From Pelomyxa schiedti (Eukaryota > Evosea > Pelobiontida > Pelomyxidae): DNA of 58,176 nucleotides. The position numbers and the translations under genes were made by a program. This document shows, piece after piece, positions 42,498 to 54,724 of this stretch. Position 1 is the first letter of the stretch. Each line of letters opens with the position of its first letter. The stretch covers positions 1-58,176 of the forward strand of contig JAHLWZ010000890.1 of NCBI GenBank assembly GCA_020536535.1. The letters are read 5' to 3'. Below the pieces are notes generated by a model, which was given only the letters and a program-made list of their open reading frames with translations, was not told the DNA's origin and made no database searches.

Positions 42498-43811
42498 TCA
42501 CAGAAGCGCAAACAGTGTTGTTACTGCGGTTCCTTTTACACAGCAGGTATGTGAGGAGTGACTTTTTTGAAGAACGGGGTGGGTTTGGCTCCCAAAGTTA
42601 GTAAGAAAGCCACAGCAGGCTCTTTCTGATTCTTCCTCAAAAGGTTGAACATAGCAGGGCATGGTGGGATGGTTGGTGACATCAAACACCAAGTGGGCGT
42701 TTTGGGAGCTCATAGACCAGTAAGGGCCGGTAAGGCATGCTGGAGAGCCAGCGGGTTTGAAATTGATGAGCTGGAAGGATACCTCGGCGGTGTTGCGGCA
42801 GCAAACAAACTGCAAAGTGTGCTGACTTCCCTTTGCAATGATCAGATAGATTCCGTCGATGTTCCAGAACAAGTGGTGACCTGCGTAGGCAATGGACGAG
42901 GCAAGATGAATTCGGGAGAGAATCGCCACTGATCCTTGGGACCATGTCCTGGCAATATCAATGGTCTCAAAAGTCTGGTGATAGGAACCGTAGGAGCAGC
43001 GGTAAAGCAATAGGTGACCGTTAGGTTCCAGCTTCAACTCCAAGGAGAAACATGGATCAAAAGATACATGAACAGGTGCTGTTGGGTTCTTTACGGTGTC
43101 TCTGAGAACCCTCCACATAAAGAGGTCTGTCTGCCGTGGCTTCCCCGGGACAGCGATTACTACCCAATTCCTGTCACACACGCAGCACAGGGTGTCACGG
43201 CCCGCGTCGTGCAGAGAGAGGCGCCGCTTGGTGACCACATTCTTGAGATAGACAGACATGTCGGTTCTGAGGTATGGCGCGACGTGTGCCTCCGGGAAGT
43301 GGAGTGCCACAGAGTCGGATATCCAGCCCAAGAAGCTGCCCTTGGACTGGGACGGGATCGCACTCGGGACTCCCCCGACCAGACCCATGGTCAGCGAGAC
43401 CCGCAAGTGAATCCACAGCTCCTTCTCGTCGTCGTCGCGCTTGGGGGCCTCCTTGACCAGCTGGTACTCCGCTGGGGGGTCGGCGGGCCCGGGGGCGCTG
43501 CGCGGCGGAGGAGGAGGAGCGGGGGGCGGGGGGATCAGCAGGGACACCGGGCAGGGGGTGCCCCGGGGCCAGAGGACCCAGTCCTTGCCGATCTGGGACA
43601 ACGCGATGGGGTGGAGCACGCGGGCGCGGCTGCGGGCGCCGCAGCGAGGCAGCAGGCAGCCGCACAGCGCGGCAATCTGCGAGCGGGCGGAAACCCACGA
43701 AGCCAGGGCCCAGCGAGGCAGCGGTCGGTGTGCCCCTATGCCATCGCCATCTCTATCGACACCGCCTGTCCCTGTCGCTGCCCCTAATTCAAAAGGTGTT
43801 GTTCTGATCAT
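42498..43811 (-). CDS. Single-exon protein of unknown function
   Basis: An unbroken frame of 437 codons from ATG 43811 (MIRTTPFELGAATG). The N-terminal third is Gly/Pro/Arg-rich, with RSQIAALCGCLLPRCGARSR, IGKDWVLWPRGTPCPVSLL and a PPPPAPPPPP run. The remainder looks like a beta-rich globular region (VVIAVPGKPRQTDLFMWRVL, FDPCFSLELKLEPNGHLLLY, LQFVCCRNTAEVSFQLINF) with regularly spaced aromatic residues. I do not recognise a family. Absence of introns in such an intron-rich neighbourhood and the GC-rich 5' part suggest either a recent retrocopy or a lineage-specific family. It converges with the CBP80 gene, with about 70 nt between stops. Confidence 0.65.
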   Translation of the reverse strand: MIRTTPFELGAATGTGGVDRDGDGIGAHRPLPRWALASWVSARSQIAALCGCLLPRCGARSRARVLHPIALSQIGKDWVLWPRGTPCPVSLLIPPPPAPPPPPRSAPGPADPPAEYQLVKEAPKRDDDEKELWIHLRVSLTMGLVGGVPSAIPSQSKGSFLGWISDSVALHFPEAHVAPYLRTDMSVYLKNVVTKRRLSLHDAGRDTLCCVCDRNWVVIAVPGKPRQTDLFMWRVLRDTVKNPTAPVHVSFDPCFSLELKLEPNGHLLLYRCSYGSYHQTFETIDIARTWSQGSVAILSRIHLASSIAYAGHHLFWNIDGIYLIIAKGSQHTLQFVCCRNTAEVSFQLINFKPAGSPACLTGPYWSMSSQNAHLVFDVTNHPTMPCYVQPFEEESERACCGFLTNFGSQTHPVLQKSHSSHTCCVKGTAVTTLFALL

Positions 43812-43942
43812 CTCAGGAAACCGCTTAGTGATCTAGAATTCCTGACCCAATGCAACACTGGCAACAACAAGTTTTCTCTTTAGATAAAAGAGCTCCGAAT
43901 TTATTTCGAAAAAGTTAAACTCCAAAAAAAGAGGCTGCAACC

Positions 43943-46359
43943 TCAATCCTTACCAGTGACAACCGTTACTTTCACATCCTTGTCAGCATCAGTTGTGGGT
44001 GGAGGTGTGGAATCAGTGGCTTTCTGATCAGAGCTGTGGACTTCAACAACCTTGTCATTGTGTGTGTGCTCAGCATTGCTCTCTGCCGGTGTTTGCTCTG
44101 ATTCAACCTTCTCAGGAATAACAATTTCCACTTCGTCGTCACTGGTTTTCTCTTCAACAAGGGGTGTGGTCTCATCCACATTTGACTTCATGTTCCTCAC
44201 ATCGAACTTTTTCCAAAATATGGCCAGGAGCACCGCACTACAAAGAACCAGTACTGTGCATGTCAAAAAGACTGACAGTCCATTCCCATAGTAGTCATCA
44301 TACAGCAGCGTAGTCCACTCAACTGAGGCAATGATGGGCCCAACAAACCTGGCAGCACAGCCCGCAACTCCCAACCATCCCATTTGTTGCCTTAGTGTTG
44401 ATTGAGGAACAAGCTTGCTGAAAACAGCTAAGACGGAATTGAGGCAGACAGGGTATGATATTCCAAGCAGAAGAGCTCCGGTGCAGAATTGTGCCAATGT
44501 GTCCTTGACTTGTGCGGGATACCAGCAGGTCATACACATGGTGCATGCGAGAAGTACAAACAGACCGACTCCTATCGCGATGCGGTCGTCCACTTTTTGC
44601 ACCCATTTCAGGGAGAGTAGGGCGAATATAATCACACTGATGACACCAACTGCTCCAAAAAGTAGACCATTCTCGGCAGCAGTCCAGTCAAAGTAATTTT
44701 GTGTGATGGCCGTTCCAAGGCACTCAAATACAGAGAGAACGTAGAAAACGAATGTGTAGATAGCAATCAAGGCGATAGTGGGAAGATTTACCAATGGCTT
44801 CTTTTTGTTATCCTTAGGCTCTGGCCTGATGGGAACCTATCACTGGAATTAGAATGAAAGGGAGAGACTCTCAACACTGGGCAACCTCCTTAAAGGTCAC
44901 AAGAACTAGAATAAAGTTGAAGATGCCAAAAATTATGCCCATGTACCCTGGCCAAGTATTCATGTCAATGAGAAACGGTCCAACCCAGAAATCGACTGTG
45001 TAAAACATAATTCCCACAAGAGGCGCAATCAGCATTCCTACACCCTAACGAGCATAAGTTTAAACTTGGAGAGTATGTGTATTTATACTTGTGCTGCATT
45101 GAGAATAGAAAAAATTGTGTTTCGCTCTTCCATTGGGGATACTTCAGCAGCATATGCTCTTTTTATTGATGATATTAAAACTACTATCACGAGGTAAGGT
45201 GGTTACCTGCAAGGTGTGATATTTCCTGCTCCAATTCCTTGTATAAAGCGCGCTATGAACATCGTAATGTGTGCTGCCCATGGCCTGCCCGGGATCATTG
45301 GCAAGCAGACATACAAAATGCATCCAGCTACAGTCATGGCGCAACCGCCGAGAATGGAGACCTTGTTTCCTTGTTTTGCTGCCCAAATGGCAAATAGGCC
45401 AACACCTACTAGCTGTCCACCAGCGTATGCGGAACAATCTATACCGTACATCCAACCGTCATCAACTGTAGCCTGGGTACTGCCACTCAAAGAACCGGAA
45501 ATAGATGTGCTACTAGATGACGGCCAATATGAAAGATACTGAAAATACCTGAAATATGTTCGGTTTAAGAGATAGATTTGGGAATATCCACAAACTTTCA
45601 CAGGAGGAAGAAAGGAAAAAAAAAAAAAAAACGTGTATGTAACACCCCAAGCAACAACCATGGAAAGGAAGGCATTAAAAGTAGCAGATACTATTAAAAC
45701 CAAGAATATACACCCATAACTACAAACCAAAGCATCGTAGGCAAAACCACGGTGAGGTTCATGCTCTGCATGAAAGTAGTCAAGTATACCGTGATCAGCG
45801 GCAGCGACGCCCTCTTGAACGTGACCTTCCTCGGCCTGCCGTCGTCGTACGGCGCGTACAGCGTGAGGGCCGTCGGCGGCAGCGCCTTGCCCGGCGTGCC
45901 CTCGCCCTTGCCGTCGTCGTCGCTCCCGCTGCCGTCGCCGTCGTCGCCGGCCTGCTTCGAGGGCGGCGGCGGGGGCTCCACGTCGCTCGTCTGCGTCTCG
46001 GCGACAAGCTTGGCGGGCTTGGGGCCCGCGGGGGCGCTGCTGCTGTAGCTGCCGCCGTCGTCGTCGTCGCCGCGCGAGTAGAAGGAGGTGGCCGCGGCGA
46101 CCGCGGCCGCGGCGGCATTGTGGGACGCGCCGACGTCGTACCCCCCGCCGGCGACGTGTCTCCTCGAAGACGACGGGTGCGTAGACGACGAGTCCGAGTA
46201 CGACGCCGAGGCCGAGGACGACGACGACGAGTGGTGGTTGTGGCTGTGGCCGTGGCCGTGGCCGTGGTGTTGCTGTGCTGGTTCTGTTTTCTTGATGTCG
46301 AAGTCGATCTCCACCGCCTCCTGGACGATACCCCTCTTGTGCCTGGCGCTGCTGGACAT
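43943..46359 (-). CDS. Major facilitator transporter, MFSD8/CLN7-like
   Basis: Start taken at ATG 46359 (MSSSARHKRGIVQEAVE; an in-frame ATG lies at 46416). A long cytosolic N-terminus has a His-rich run (HHGHGHGHSHNHH), Ser-rich and acidic segments, then membrane spans: SLPLITVYLTTFMQSMNLTV, AYAGGQLVGVGLFAIWAAKQ, KVSILGGCAMTVAGCILYVC, MFIARFIQGIGAGN, SAYAAEVSPMEERNTIFS, and, in the last exons, TIALIAIYTFVFYVLSVFEC through VLVLCSAVLLAIFWKKF. GxGAGN plus an ERN/ERT-type loop fits MFSD8/CLN7 lysosomal channels or carriers. The C-terminal tail is acidic and Thr/Glu-rich (VDETTPLVEEKTSDDEV). DETTPLVEE may be an acidic dileucine sorting signal toward lysosome-like compartments. Five or so exons. 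Confidence 0.78.
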
Positions 46360-46606
46360 TTGCTGTTGGTGATGTGTGGTGTTTCTTACTGAACAACGAC
46401 GGAAGGCGAAATCCAAAAAAAAAGTGGGAAGGGTAACACGGTTCTTCGCAGAAGTTAAAAGTTTCCGGTTTTATTTGCTTCTTTGTGATCTGGAGTTTTT
46501 GACGACTGTGGAAGAACGTGGGTGGGAACGGAGTGCCACAAAAGGCTTTTTTGTTTACTTCAAGATGATTTCTTTTCATTGTCATATTTTCCGCTTAAAT
46601 TATGGC

Positions 46607-49595
46607 TCATAACACCTTGTTATTTAGACTTTGTACATGGAAGAAGCTTTGCAATGTCTGAAAGCTTAGTGGTCTTTCCTCCTGCGGGTCATCAACCACA
46701 GGCACATTACTGCGCAGCAGCATGAACCCTATTAGGGAATCAGAACTAACGTAAGGACTCTTTACAGAACATACACATAGAGCGGTGTTGGAAATTCCTG
46801 TGCCTCCTTTGGGGGAGCAAAAACTGGGGAGGAGACTCAGCTGTTTGTTGACGGAATCAATGGTGTCAGAGGTTGGTACTGTTTTGTGGACTGGATGAAG
46901 CAGTGGTTTACCCATTGCGGTAAATGAAGGCAAGGATGGAAGCTGGACTGTTATGTGCCGGGATTCTAAGTCCATTCGGAGATTACTTATATCTGTCTGT
47001 GCCTGTACCAGTTGACGGCTGGTACATTCGTGTAGACGTTTCTCCTCATCTAAGAGTCTCTGAAACTCTCGCACATCATCAAGAGCTGCAGCAAGACGCG
47101 TAGTAATATATTCGTTTTTCTTCCCAAGATCTTCAATCTCGCTCTTTGCTTGAGCAAGCATCCCTTCTAGTTTATTTACATAGTCGGGCATGGCCGGTTG
47201 ATTGATTCCAGATGACGTTTCAGTTAATTTTTGCTCAAACTGCACCACTTTTTCATGAGCTTGAAGAACTTCTTGCTCCAGTTTGTGAATGTTTTCAGTA
47301 GCTGCAATTAACGCAGCTTGATGTTCCGAACTCTGTCTTGACTGTACTTCAGTGATTATATCAGCAATTTGTTGTGTATGGACCGCCTTGGTACTCTCCA
47401 AGAGCTCTTGTTGGTTAGAAAGTTCTTTCTTCAGTTCCTGGCATATCTGTTTGGTCTGCTCTAGTTCTGTTTGGGTAGCTTTCAACTCACTTTTTGCTTT
47501 GGAAGCTTCCTGAAGCAGTTCTACGCGTTCCGCTTCAAACCTTTTCGAGCCTTCTGACAGTTCTGAGGTCACTTGGTCGCAGCGTTCTTGTAATATTTGT
47601 TGCGAGCGAAGAGCAGAGGCCAGATTGTCTTCTGTTTGTTTGTGTAAATGACTCAGTCCAATAAATTCTGCCTCTATTGCGTTCTTCGCCTCTGTTGCTT
47701 GTTTTACTGCAGCTTCCAGGAGTGCCTGGCGTTGCGGTGTTGGAGGTGGCTTGGTGGAATCCTGTTGAAGCATCATTAGCTGCTGAACCGCTGACTTCAA
47801 CTTTGGGGGTGTTTGGGGAGGAAACAAAGGTGCTAGAACGGGGGACGTTGAGTGCGAAGGAGATGGAGGATTCCCTGTTGGAGTTGATGGGAAGAGCGGA
47901 TTTTCTGTTTCCGAAGACTGTTTTCCCCGAGAAGCACACTCAGCTTCAAGCTTTGCATACATTTCCTGACTGGCATGTAGTTTCCTCATTGTAGCTTCGT
48001 TGGCGTTGTGCAGTTGCACAATATTCTGTTCCAGAAGTGAAACGCGACCTTTCATTTGCTTGGTTTGCAAGTCGAATTGGGCTTCTTTCGTTTTCAGATC
48101 AGCAAGGGTTTTAGTGGATTTTCCTTGGAGGTCTTTGTACTTCGCTTGCTCATTTTCCAGTGCTAACTGAAGAGTGGAAATTCTTGTTACATTCACTGCC
48201 TGCTGCTGCTCCAGTTTAAGCTGAAGCTGTTGTGTCTTGGTCTTTTCATCGCGAAGGAGAATCTCATTTTCCTCCGCAATGTCCTGCAACCTTTTGTGGT
48301 CTTCCTCAAATTTTTTGCATCGTGTCTGCCAATATGACAGGTCCTCTGTGTTTCCTCCAGGTGTTCCTTGCTCGGAAGGTAAGGGTGAGCCCTAGAAATC
48401 AATTAGTTAGGAGAAAATGAAAAAATCACACACCACTGTGGTTGCAGGTCCCCGTGTTTGATGATCGTCTGTGTTGTCAGCAGGTGAGACATTTGGTATT
48501 TCTTCAATATGCAAGAGGTTTTTACCAGTTTCTTCAGTCCTCTTCAGCTTTAAAAGGTCTTTCAGTCTCTGCTCGTTAGCTTCTGAGCATGAAAGCTGAA
48601 GTTTTAGAGTCTGTAGAGTTTTAGTTTTATTTAACTAAATTTTATCTCACCTCCATTTGGGCCTGCAACTTACTGTAAAGCACCGTCAAGTCATTAGGAT
48701 TGCTCTGAGACCTAACGTGGAAAAAAATTAACCTAAATTCGCTGTAATCCACTCTCTTACAGGGGAGCTTCCTCTTGTAAATGGGCACTTGATTCTTGTG
48801 CATGGTCCATATCTTTGGGAGGAGCAGACCCACTTTCTTGTGCCTCTGTTCCACTGTCGTGTAACATGGCTTCAGGGCTCTTATCTATTGGCTCTTTTTT
48901 TTTTTTTAAGTTCATTTTCAATTGGGAACTTGAAAAAGACCTGTAGTTACTGTTTCTGAAGAAGTGCCCGCTTCGGCTTCGTCTTCAGAAGGGTCAGTGG
49001 GTTTTAGTCTGTCACTGACCACAGGAGAAACAACCATTGCCGGAAAAATGTGATAGAACAACTCTCGTTCTGCATCTTGTGTGTCTGGTTTAAATCCAAC
49101 AGACTGGAAAAGAGCTGCTATAGAGTCGGCATGAGGGTCACTGTAAGGTAAAATTATCAGTAAACAGATATTGGGCAGTCTAAGTGCAATACTTACACTC
49201 TTAGAAGTTCCAGAGCTTCACTTAATTCCTTGCGATTCAAACGGCCATCTTTATCAACGTCACATATGTCAAAAACTGCACGGGCTCTGTCCTGTAAAGA
49301 ATTGAGTTGGCATAATAACGCAATCAGCAACTAACTGTGAGAAATTCCGCAGCCAAGCCCACAAGTGTAACAAAAGAAACAACTTTTGTTCCTTCCAAGT
49401 GAACAGTAATATCACCCACCTTTTCATACGGTGGTGACAACTCACTGAGCCTCTAGAGGAAAAAGGGTGTCACAATACAATACAAGAGAATATGCAAAGC
49501 AATAAAAACACAAAAGGTTGTATTACCCTGAAAACTTCAACAACACCCGAAACTTGCATGTACTTTTGTTCCTTACTTGTAGCTTCACTTGCCAT
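46607..49595 (-). CDS. EF-hand protein with long coiled coil
   Basis: Start at ATG 49595 (MASEATSKEQKYMQVSG). Early exons encode LSPPYEKVGDITVHLEGTK and an EF-hand, VFDICDVDKDGRLNRKELSE, whose loop D-V-D-K-D-G-R-L-N-R-K-E has all expected ligands. An acidic stretch (DPSEDEAEAGTSSET) follows, and from about 48,300 down a coiled coil of some 450 residues (LQLKLEQQQAVNVTRISTLQ, EVLQAHEKVVQFEQKLTET). A Pro/Ser break (TPTGNPPSPSHSTSPVLAPL) sits in the middle. The C-terminus is VQSLNNKVL with TGA at 46607-46609. EF-hands sense calcium and coiled coils form dimers. The layout resembles Eps15- or Rab11-FIP-like scaffolds, but no EH or RBD domain can be asserted. One EF-hand of the usual pair is clear. 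Confidence 0.75.
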
Positions 49596-49943
49596 CTTTT
49601 TATTGTTTTATTACTGGCGCTGTGTGCTAGTTGTTCCCTTGTGGTTCTTTTTGAAATTTGTATGTTTTACGGAAAAAAAGTTTTGTGTTGTGCACTCAAG
49701 GAGAACCAATATGTGTGCAAGATTTTGCATTTGGACTTGATCACCTTGAGATCAAATCTATTGAATTGTAATCAACATTCGGGCTGTTGCCTTCTTGTTT
49801 AGGGTTAAGTGTACCCCGCCTGATTCCGGGAAGGAATGAGGTCGGTGGGTACTACGAGCACAAAGGGTTGTTTTTGTTGTGGCATTGAGTTCCAATTTAG
49901 TGAATATGAATAACTTTTAATACAGTTGGGATACATAAAACAA

Positions 49944-52900
49944 TCAGGAGAATGTGAGGCTGCGGTCCCTATTCCCCTTGGAAACTTTGGTTACACCACC
50001 TCCTCTGGATGACCTTCTTAGTGTTGGTGTGTTGAAAGGTGTAGCCGCAGCCGCAGCTGCCGCTAGGGATGTGATTGTGGGAGTGTGTGAATTGCGGGGT
50101 GAAAGCGGCGGCGATGGGGTGTGTGATTTTGACCGGAACGGAGGTGTCCGGAGTAGCTGAATTCTTCTGTTTAGAAGTGAAACGCACGCACTGGTCTGCA
50201 GCAGTGATGACCCGATGCTGGAATTCAGAAGCTCGCGGGCCGGAAGAGCTCTGTCCAGTATAGAGGTGGGCTTTTCTTTGATTTCCAGAACGGAAACCAT
50301 GTTGCTCCGCGAATGCCGGGCTTGAACATGCAGCCGCGACGACACGTACACCTCTGATTCATGTATCTGCAGTGCACAAAGCTCGTACTGCTCGAACTCG
50401 ATCACGCAGACACATGTGTTGAAGCAGAGGCTCCACACCCGCAGTGTCCCATCTGTGCTGCCACTCGCCAAGAGGGTGTTGTCCAAAATTCCCATGCACT
50501 TGATGCTGGATGAATGCCCCACGAGAAGTGCAGTGGCTTCCAGGCCGAGGTCGTTTGTGATAGTGTAACGTCTAAGAGGTGTGTTATTGGGAGATTGGAA
50601 GAGCACAACACACATTATCAAACTGTCCTCGGACCCAGTTATCAGTTCATTCTCGTGAATCAAACACATGCAGTTTATGTTGCATGGGTAACTATTCGCA
50701 CATGGGTCCCCACTTGGGCAACAATGCAGAGGTATGTGCTTTGTTTGTGTTTCGGTGGTAAGGTCCCACACTCGCAGCCCATCAATTCCTCCACTGATGG
50801 CGAAATTCCCCTTCAAAGATCCCGTGCAGGCCCACACACTTGAAAGTGTGAAATGAAAAGGAAAAACTGAATTTCAAGGATTCTACCAGCCTGTGGTTTT
50901 GAAGGTCTTACTGATTTGAACAACAGAGAGGTGAACATCCAGAATCAATAATGCTCCCCACTGAAGTTCCCCACTAAAAGAAAATGAGAAATGACAAAAA
51001 TGCTAGTGTATATACATAGGACCACCGCCAACTAAACAAAGAGTTTCATTTAAAGGATATATGCATCGAGGTTGAAGACTACTGGTTGAAATGTATTCAC
51101 TATTGGATTCCTAAAATGATTAAGGATTTCGAATGAAGTTAAACAGCATACAACAGAGGATCTCCCATCACAGCGTGCTACGATGCATGAATCACCTGGA
51201 AATTCGAGCCTAAACAAACCGAGGGTTGTAAGTTTCTTTCTCTTCTCCATGTTCCATATCTACGCGAGGTTAGTACACCTCAAATGACTTGAGAGAGTAC
51301 ACAAATATTTCCATTGTCACAACATGTCACAAGGGAGGTAGCTCCAAGGGAGCTCATGCAATTTAACCTTGCAGATTCATCCAGGTAGTTGGTGTTAGTT
51401 TTTGGTTTGCCTACAATAATCTTCTCCACAACTCCATCCTTTAGTTGTAAGATTATCCTTCAGAATGAAACTTGTTGTACTTTTCTTCCGATAAACAGCT
51501 TCTTCTCACCACAAGCGTATAAGCAGGTAATGTCCCCTTGAACGTCATAATGAGTTTTGGTGCTTTTCATATCAATCGTTGAGGCTAACTTGCAGGCACC
51601 AATAGAATTTTGAATTTGCCTGAATTTTAGTAAGTCTTGATCAAATTTTCTGAGAGGGCAGACTGTTTTAATCTCTCCATCCCAAGACCCCCACGTAATT
51701 GTGAGTTTTCAACTTTTTCCAGAAGTCCCTGAAGATTCAAGTATGAGGCAAGGAGATAGGCTTGAGCGTTATGTTGCTGAGTTTCGCTATTTGAAGCTTG
51801 TAAATTGATTCCTAATTGCAGCTGCGTTCTGGCAATGCAGTATAGTGCGTCCCCTATGTTAAAAACAAAAAAAAAAAAAAAAGGATAAGGATTGGATTTC
51901 ATTTGGAAAATTTGAAGCTATTGTTCAAAAAAATGTACATGAGTTTCTGCACAGATTGGCTTTCGAAAATGCTTCTATACTAGACTCCAATAAAGGTCGT
52001 GCAATACTTGGAGGTTGAGTTTCAGCTTTAAGGGAATATATATGGCCATCAGCAACTACTTTCTGTAAGGGTATCTCAAAAAAAATCGAAAACAGTACTG
52101 GAGAAAATATTCATGTGGTTGATCTATCAAGACAATGAAAAAGGTACGAATAGGAAAAAACAAACAACAAACTTTAAAAGGCAAACCCTGAGGTAAGTCA
52201 TGGTTAGAAAGCTTTACACCAAGACACAGAAATTGTTCAAATGGAATATGCGATATTTCCAAGCCCATCATTTCTTTCAACCTCAAGTAAATGCCCTAAG
52301 AAGAATCAACTTTCTATGGTGAATAATAGTTGTAATAATATTACCCTTGGGCATGTTGACATGCTCACATTAAATCCTACACCCACTTTTGGAGCATAAC
52401 CAGGGTAAAGAAGTTGCATCTTTGGGTGTATGACGTTTTGCCATTCATGTGTCATCATTGCTTCCTCATGCTCTGCTTGGCATGTCTTCCTGGCGTTTCC
52501 CCTTGTGATTGTTAACTTCTATACTTTAAGATAAAAAAAATCTTACGAAAAAGAGACCCAAATACAATTGAGGTAGTCTACGATAAGTTGAATAAATGGA
52601 GTTTGGGCGAGTTTCCTTTCCTGCATCATTGTTGCTCTCATTTTTTGGCGAAGAATGTTCTTCTTTGGAGTTAAAAGGGAGGAAGAGGTAGTAGGGAGAG
52701 AACTTTTATTGCCCGTGCCGCAATTTCTGCTTGTAATATGTTTTTCAAGGCAGTGGTGGAACAATGTTCCCACACCTCACCAAGGTAACGCATATTAATA
52801 CCTAATAGCCAAATGGATAGAGTAAGTATGTGATCACTTATCTGTCCCCAACCTGCTCTGTGCATTAAATATGGAATCATCAGAGTCTCAGGGTCCTTTG

Positions 52901-54683
52901 GCTCTTTCAAACTAAAAAAGTCATCCAACTCGCGAGCAAAGGCAGGTATTATCTATGGGTTTTTTGAGTTCTGAAGAGAGTAGAATGGTGGAATGAGAAA
53001 CTTTATGATGCAAATGTGAAGCGAGGGCCAACAGATCTGCATCAGATTTCTCAAGTTCAGCAGATAGCCCTGTGGCTGCACTCATCTTTGGGGAAGTGGA
53101 AGTGGGTGGAACAGCAGTGGCCATGGAAGCTTCTTTGTCTTCACTTTCCACTACTGAGGGGTGACTTGTTGCAGAGATCATGTCATTATCCTCCCGTGTA
53201 TCAGCCTCCAAAGGGGACCTTACAGCTGGAACCGATTCTGGGTAGATAATATCTTTGCTGGTTTTACATGTGGTTGGAGTGTTCTCACACAAAATATCTT
53301 GAGAATTCGAAGAATCAGTTGGATACAGAATATCGTGGTTTGTAGCCGCCAGAGATGCTGTGCAACTCATGTTTAATTGGGTGTCCGATTCACTCCCTGT
53401 GGAAGAACTTGCAGGTACTTCGATTTTTGTGATGGGAGGCATTGGTTCTGGAAGTTGGCTTGAAGCGCTCGTATCGGAAATAGTGAAATGGTTTCCTGGG
53501 TAAAGGGCATCTGAAGAGAGAGGAAAGGAACTCTGGGCAACCAACTCGGGGCGAAGCATTCTATGCAGATAATATCTCTTGACTCCCGGTGGACCACTAA
53601 TTATGATTGATGTGAGGGTAAAATTAGAAATAGGGAACAACTCAACTTGTCTGGTCGCCCTTCAGTTGGGAACAGTCGAGAAAAATCAAGCACCTAAATT
53701 ATTATTTAGAGTAGTGTAGCGAGAGAAATAGAAACGAACGTAAAATTTGTTGTCTGTGCCTTTGTGAACTTCAATATCAAATGGACCAAACAATTTTAGG
53801 TTGGAGTTAATTTCTGCTCTGCAGATCTTTCACCAGTAATACAAGTGTTACTATAGACATACGTGCATATAGTATGTTCTTTTAAATTCAAAAGAGTACA
53901 AGGTTCTCTCATTAACTGATGAACTTCAGTGTTGAAATTAATGGTTCTCCCTCCATCTTTCGATCCATAGAGAGGTTCCCTAAAGGAATTTTTCCTCACA
54001 CAGTAGAATTCTGTAAAGATGATATACTTATTGGATTCAATTGGTACAATGGCAATTGCAGTTAATCTGTACCCCAGGTGATCAACGGTTGCCATCAAGG
54101 GAACTCGTAATTGTGGGGGTGAACTCAAGTTTTGACCTGCATCAAAAAATGACATGCATCCCTTCAGCTGGTAAGGATTGTTTTTAAACAGGACTGAACA
54201 CACCCTGAGTTCGTGTCCAGCAACTTTTGCAGCAAGGTCATCCCCCGGAACTTGGGAATCCGGTTCAGCAAGAACGACTTTGTCAGGTCTATGAATGGAA
54301 AACTTGAAAAGAATATCGTGAACTTTGAACTTCTGTTGGAGGTAGTTTTTTGAGACTTAAAAAGGACTTTTGAAGATAGATCTCTCACCTCGCCTCCAGC
54401 AACCCCAACATCTTCAAAAGCCCGAATTTTTTTTTCAGGTTCTGGCATGGAGTGTTCAGCAATTATCATTTGTGCGTGTACTTTCGCAGCATGCACAAAG
54501 TCAGTTGCTGCATCTCGGATCTCCCTCCATGCGCACAATAGTTTGTTGTGGTATTCCGGGTCCAGTTGGTCACTGTGACGGCAGTTTTCAAGTTTGTCCA
54601 GCCCTTTCTTTTGTGATGAAGAAATGGGAACAGAGTAAGTATAGACTAAAAAAAAAAAAAAGAGGAGCTACTTGAAATGCCAT
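49944..54683 (-). CDS. Clu-domain protein with TPR and C-terminal WD40 repeats
   Basis: Start at ATG 54683 (MAFQ, an intron with T14, then KGLDKLENC and LLCAWREIRDAATDFVHAAK). Clu (clustered mitochondria) features: LMATVDHLGYRLTAIAIVPI with LYGSKDGGRTINF, and GINMRYLGEV followed by EIAARAIKVL. A Ser/Thr/Glu-rich insertion lies at about 52,970-53,540. A TPR-like segment follows (GDALYCIARTQLQLGINLQA). From about 51,580 the exons read as a beta-propeller: GDITCLYACGEKKLFIG, LVTCCDNGNICVLSQ, FAISGGIDGLRVWDL, ITGSEDSLIM, LASGSTDGTLRVWSL, and a Ser/Pro/Ala tail ending GNRDRSLTFS. Clu proteins bind mRNAs for mitochondrial proteins. A WD40 end is not part of the usual Clu layout, so two adjacent genes with an unrecognised start near the ATG at about 51,570 are possible. 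Confidence 0.65.
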
Positions 54684-54724
54684 GTTCCAACAAGGCTCTT
54701 CAAGTAACATTAAAAAAGTAAAAG

